Assembly (NCBI GenBank): GCA_015060045.1
Contig: SUZH01000008.1
Location: forward strand, 36,092-100,091
From: Rikenellaceae bacterium
GTDB taxonomy: Bacteria; Bacteroidota; Bacteroidia; Bacteroidales; Rikenellaceae
DNA: 64,000 nt
Direction: 5' to 3'
The translations under genes were made by a program, and so were the position numbers. Each line of letters opens with the position of its first letter. The first letter of the stretch is position 1. Below, piece by piece: positions 63,846-64,000 of the stretch. The notes beneath the pieces are model-generated. The model searched no databases and was not told the DNA's origin. It saw nothing but the letters and a program-made list of their open reading frames with translations.

Positions 63846-63873
63846 GTTTTGAATCTTTTTTGCCTTATCTTTG
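63842..63873 (+). promoter_or_regulatory. Initiator tRNA promoter
   Basis: TTTG (63842-63845), 20 bp, TATCTTTG (63866-63873), 18 bp before the tRNA; the -33 abuts the folA terminator. Confidence 0.82.
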
Positions 63874-63891
63874 CAACGCAAAACGATACAT

Positions 63892-63964
63892 CGCGGGGTA
63901 GAGCAGTTGGTAGCTCGTCGGGCTCATAACCCGGAGGCCGGAGGTTCGAGTCCTCCCCCCGCTA
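63892..63964 (+). tRNA. Initiator tRNA-Met (anticodon CAT)
   Basis: Begins CGCGGGGTAGAGCAG and has the initiator anticodon arm TCGGGCTCATAACCCGG with three G-C pairs next to the loop. Position 1 (C) does not pair with position 72 (T), the hallmark of initiator tRNAs (C1-A72 in E. coli). T-arm GGAGGTTCGAGTCCTCC. CCA is not encoded (ends GCTA, then CTA). Confidence 0.95.
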
Positions 63965-63971
63965 CTAAAGA

Positions 63972-64000
63972 GGACAAATCGCAAGATTTGTTCTTTTTTT
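63972..64000 (+). terminator. Initiator tRNA terminator
   Basis: GGACAAATC(GCAA)GATTTGTTC and a T run that reaches the window end. Confidence 0.85.

Overview
The window looks like chromosomal DNA of a Bacteroidota gut-type bacterium, most likely order Bacteroidales and plausibly Alistipes/Rikenellaceae (genus inferred from gene style and fairly high GC, not proven). The evidence is: promoters of the Bacteroidetes form (-33 TTTG, about 20 bp, -7 TAnnTTTG) before many genes; a hybrid two-component system; a lipoprotein BamA-like TamL; a MurF-Alr fusion; DUF3127, DUF4290 and the Bacteroidetes omega subunit; SusC/D-style glycan degradation enzymes without SusC/D; and no ribosomal-protein-type Shine-Dalgarno sequences.

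Layout. 1-4.1 kb: two minus-strand secreted carbohydrate enzymes, a GH2 enzyme cut by the window edge and a PL22 oligogalacturonide lyase. 4.4-12.8 kb: DUF3127 protein, alpha/beta hydrolase, dapF, nitroreductase, tamL and (convergent) lptD. 12.9-28.8 kb: a long plus-strand run of envelope and housekeeping genes (amidase, MCE protein, mutS2, murF-alr, RsmI-like, grpE-dnaJ, mutL, rhomboid, EEP family, YhcH family, gapA). 29-35.5 kb: a frameshifted LTD-CotH surface lipoprotein, the yceD-rpmF-plsX lipid/ribosome group and a GH43 enzyme, then a repeat-rich spacer with tRNA-His. 36-42 kb, minus strand: SMR transporter, recN, coaBC, rpoZ, bamD, and an ECF sigma/anti-sigma/Spy-like group. 42-46.3 kb: greA, rho, S1/P1 nuclease, an AraC regulator. 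46.5-58 kb: tricorn protease, a hybrid two-component regulator, and convergent pectate lyase (PL1) and PL10-CE8 genes, i.e. a small pectin locus. 58-64 kb: tRNA-Arg, a sigma-54-type response regulator without a DNA-binding domain, DUF4290, a thioredoxin-fold lipoprotein, lpxH, thyA-folA and initiator tRNA-Met.

How it fits together. Much of the window builds or maintains the envelope (TamL, LptD, BamD, LpxH, PlsX, MCE protein, amidase, MurF-Alr, DapF) or handles DNA and RNA (MutS2, MutL, RecN, GreA, Rho). The pectin enzymes at the left end (PL22, GH2) and at 54-58 kb (PL1, PL10-CE8) would act in one pathway: demethylation, endo-cleavage, then lysis of short oligogalacturonides. The likely sensor is the hybrid regulator at 49.8-54.1 kb.

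Most unusual items. (1) A family of four roughly 125-bp imperfect palindromes, each placed directly after the stop codon of a plus-strand housekeeping gene (dnaJ, gapA, rpmF, greA). The stems differ between copies but stay complementary, and the core is shared. (2) A compact promoter plus hairpin-terminator unit between the convergent hybrid regulator and PL1 gene, with a 21-bp-period direct repeat over its -33 region; it looks like an activator-controlled small RNA or the relic of a lost susC leader. (3) A second spacer repeat family beside tRNA-His that begins with the same bases as the tRNA T-arm. (4) Several proteins that lost or changed a key part: the sigma-54 regulator, the thioredoxin without CxxC, and the CE8-like domain.
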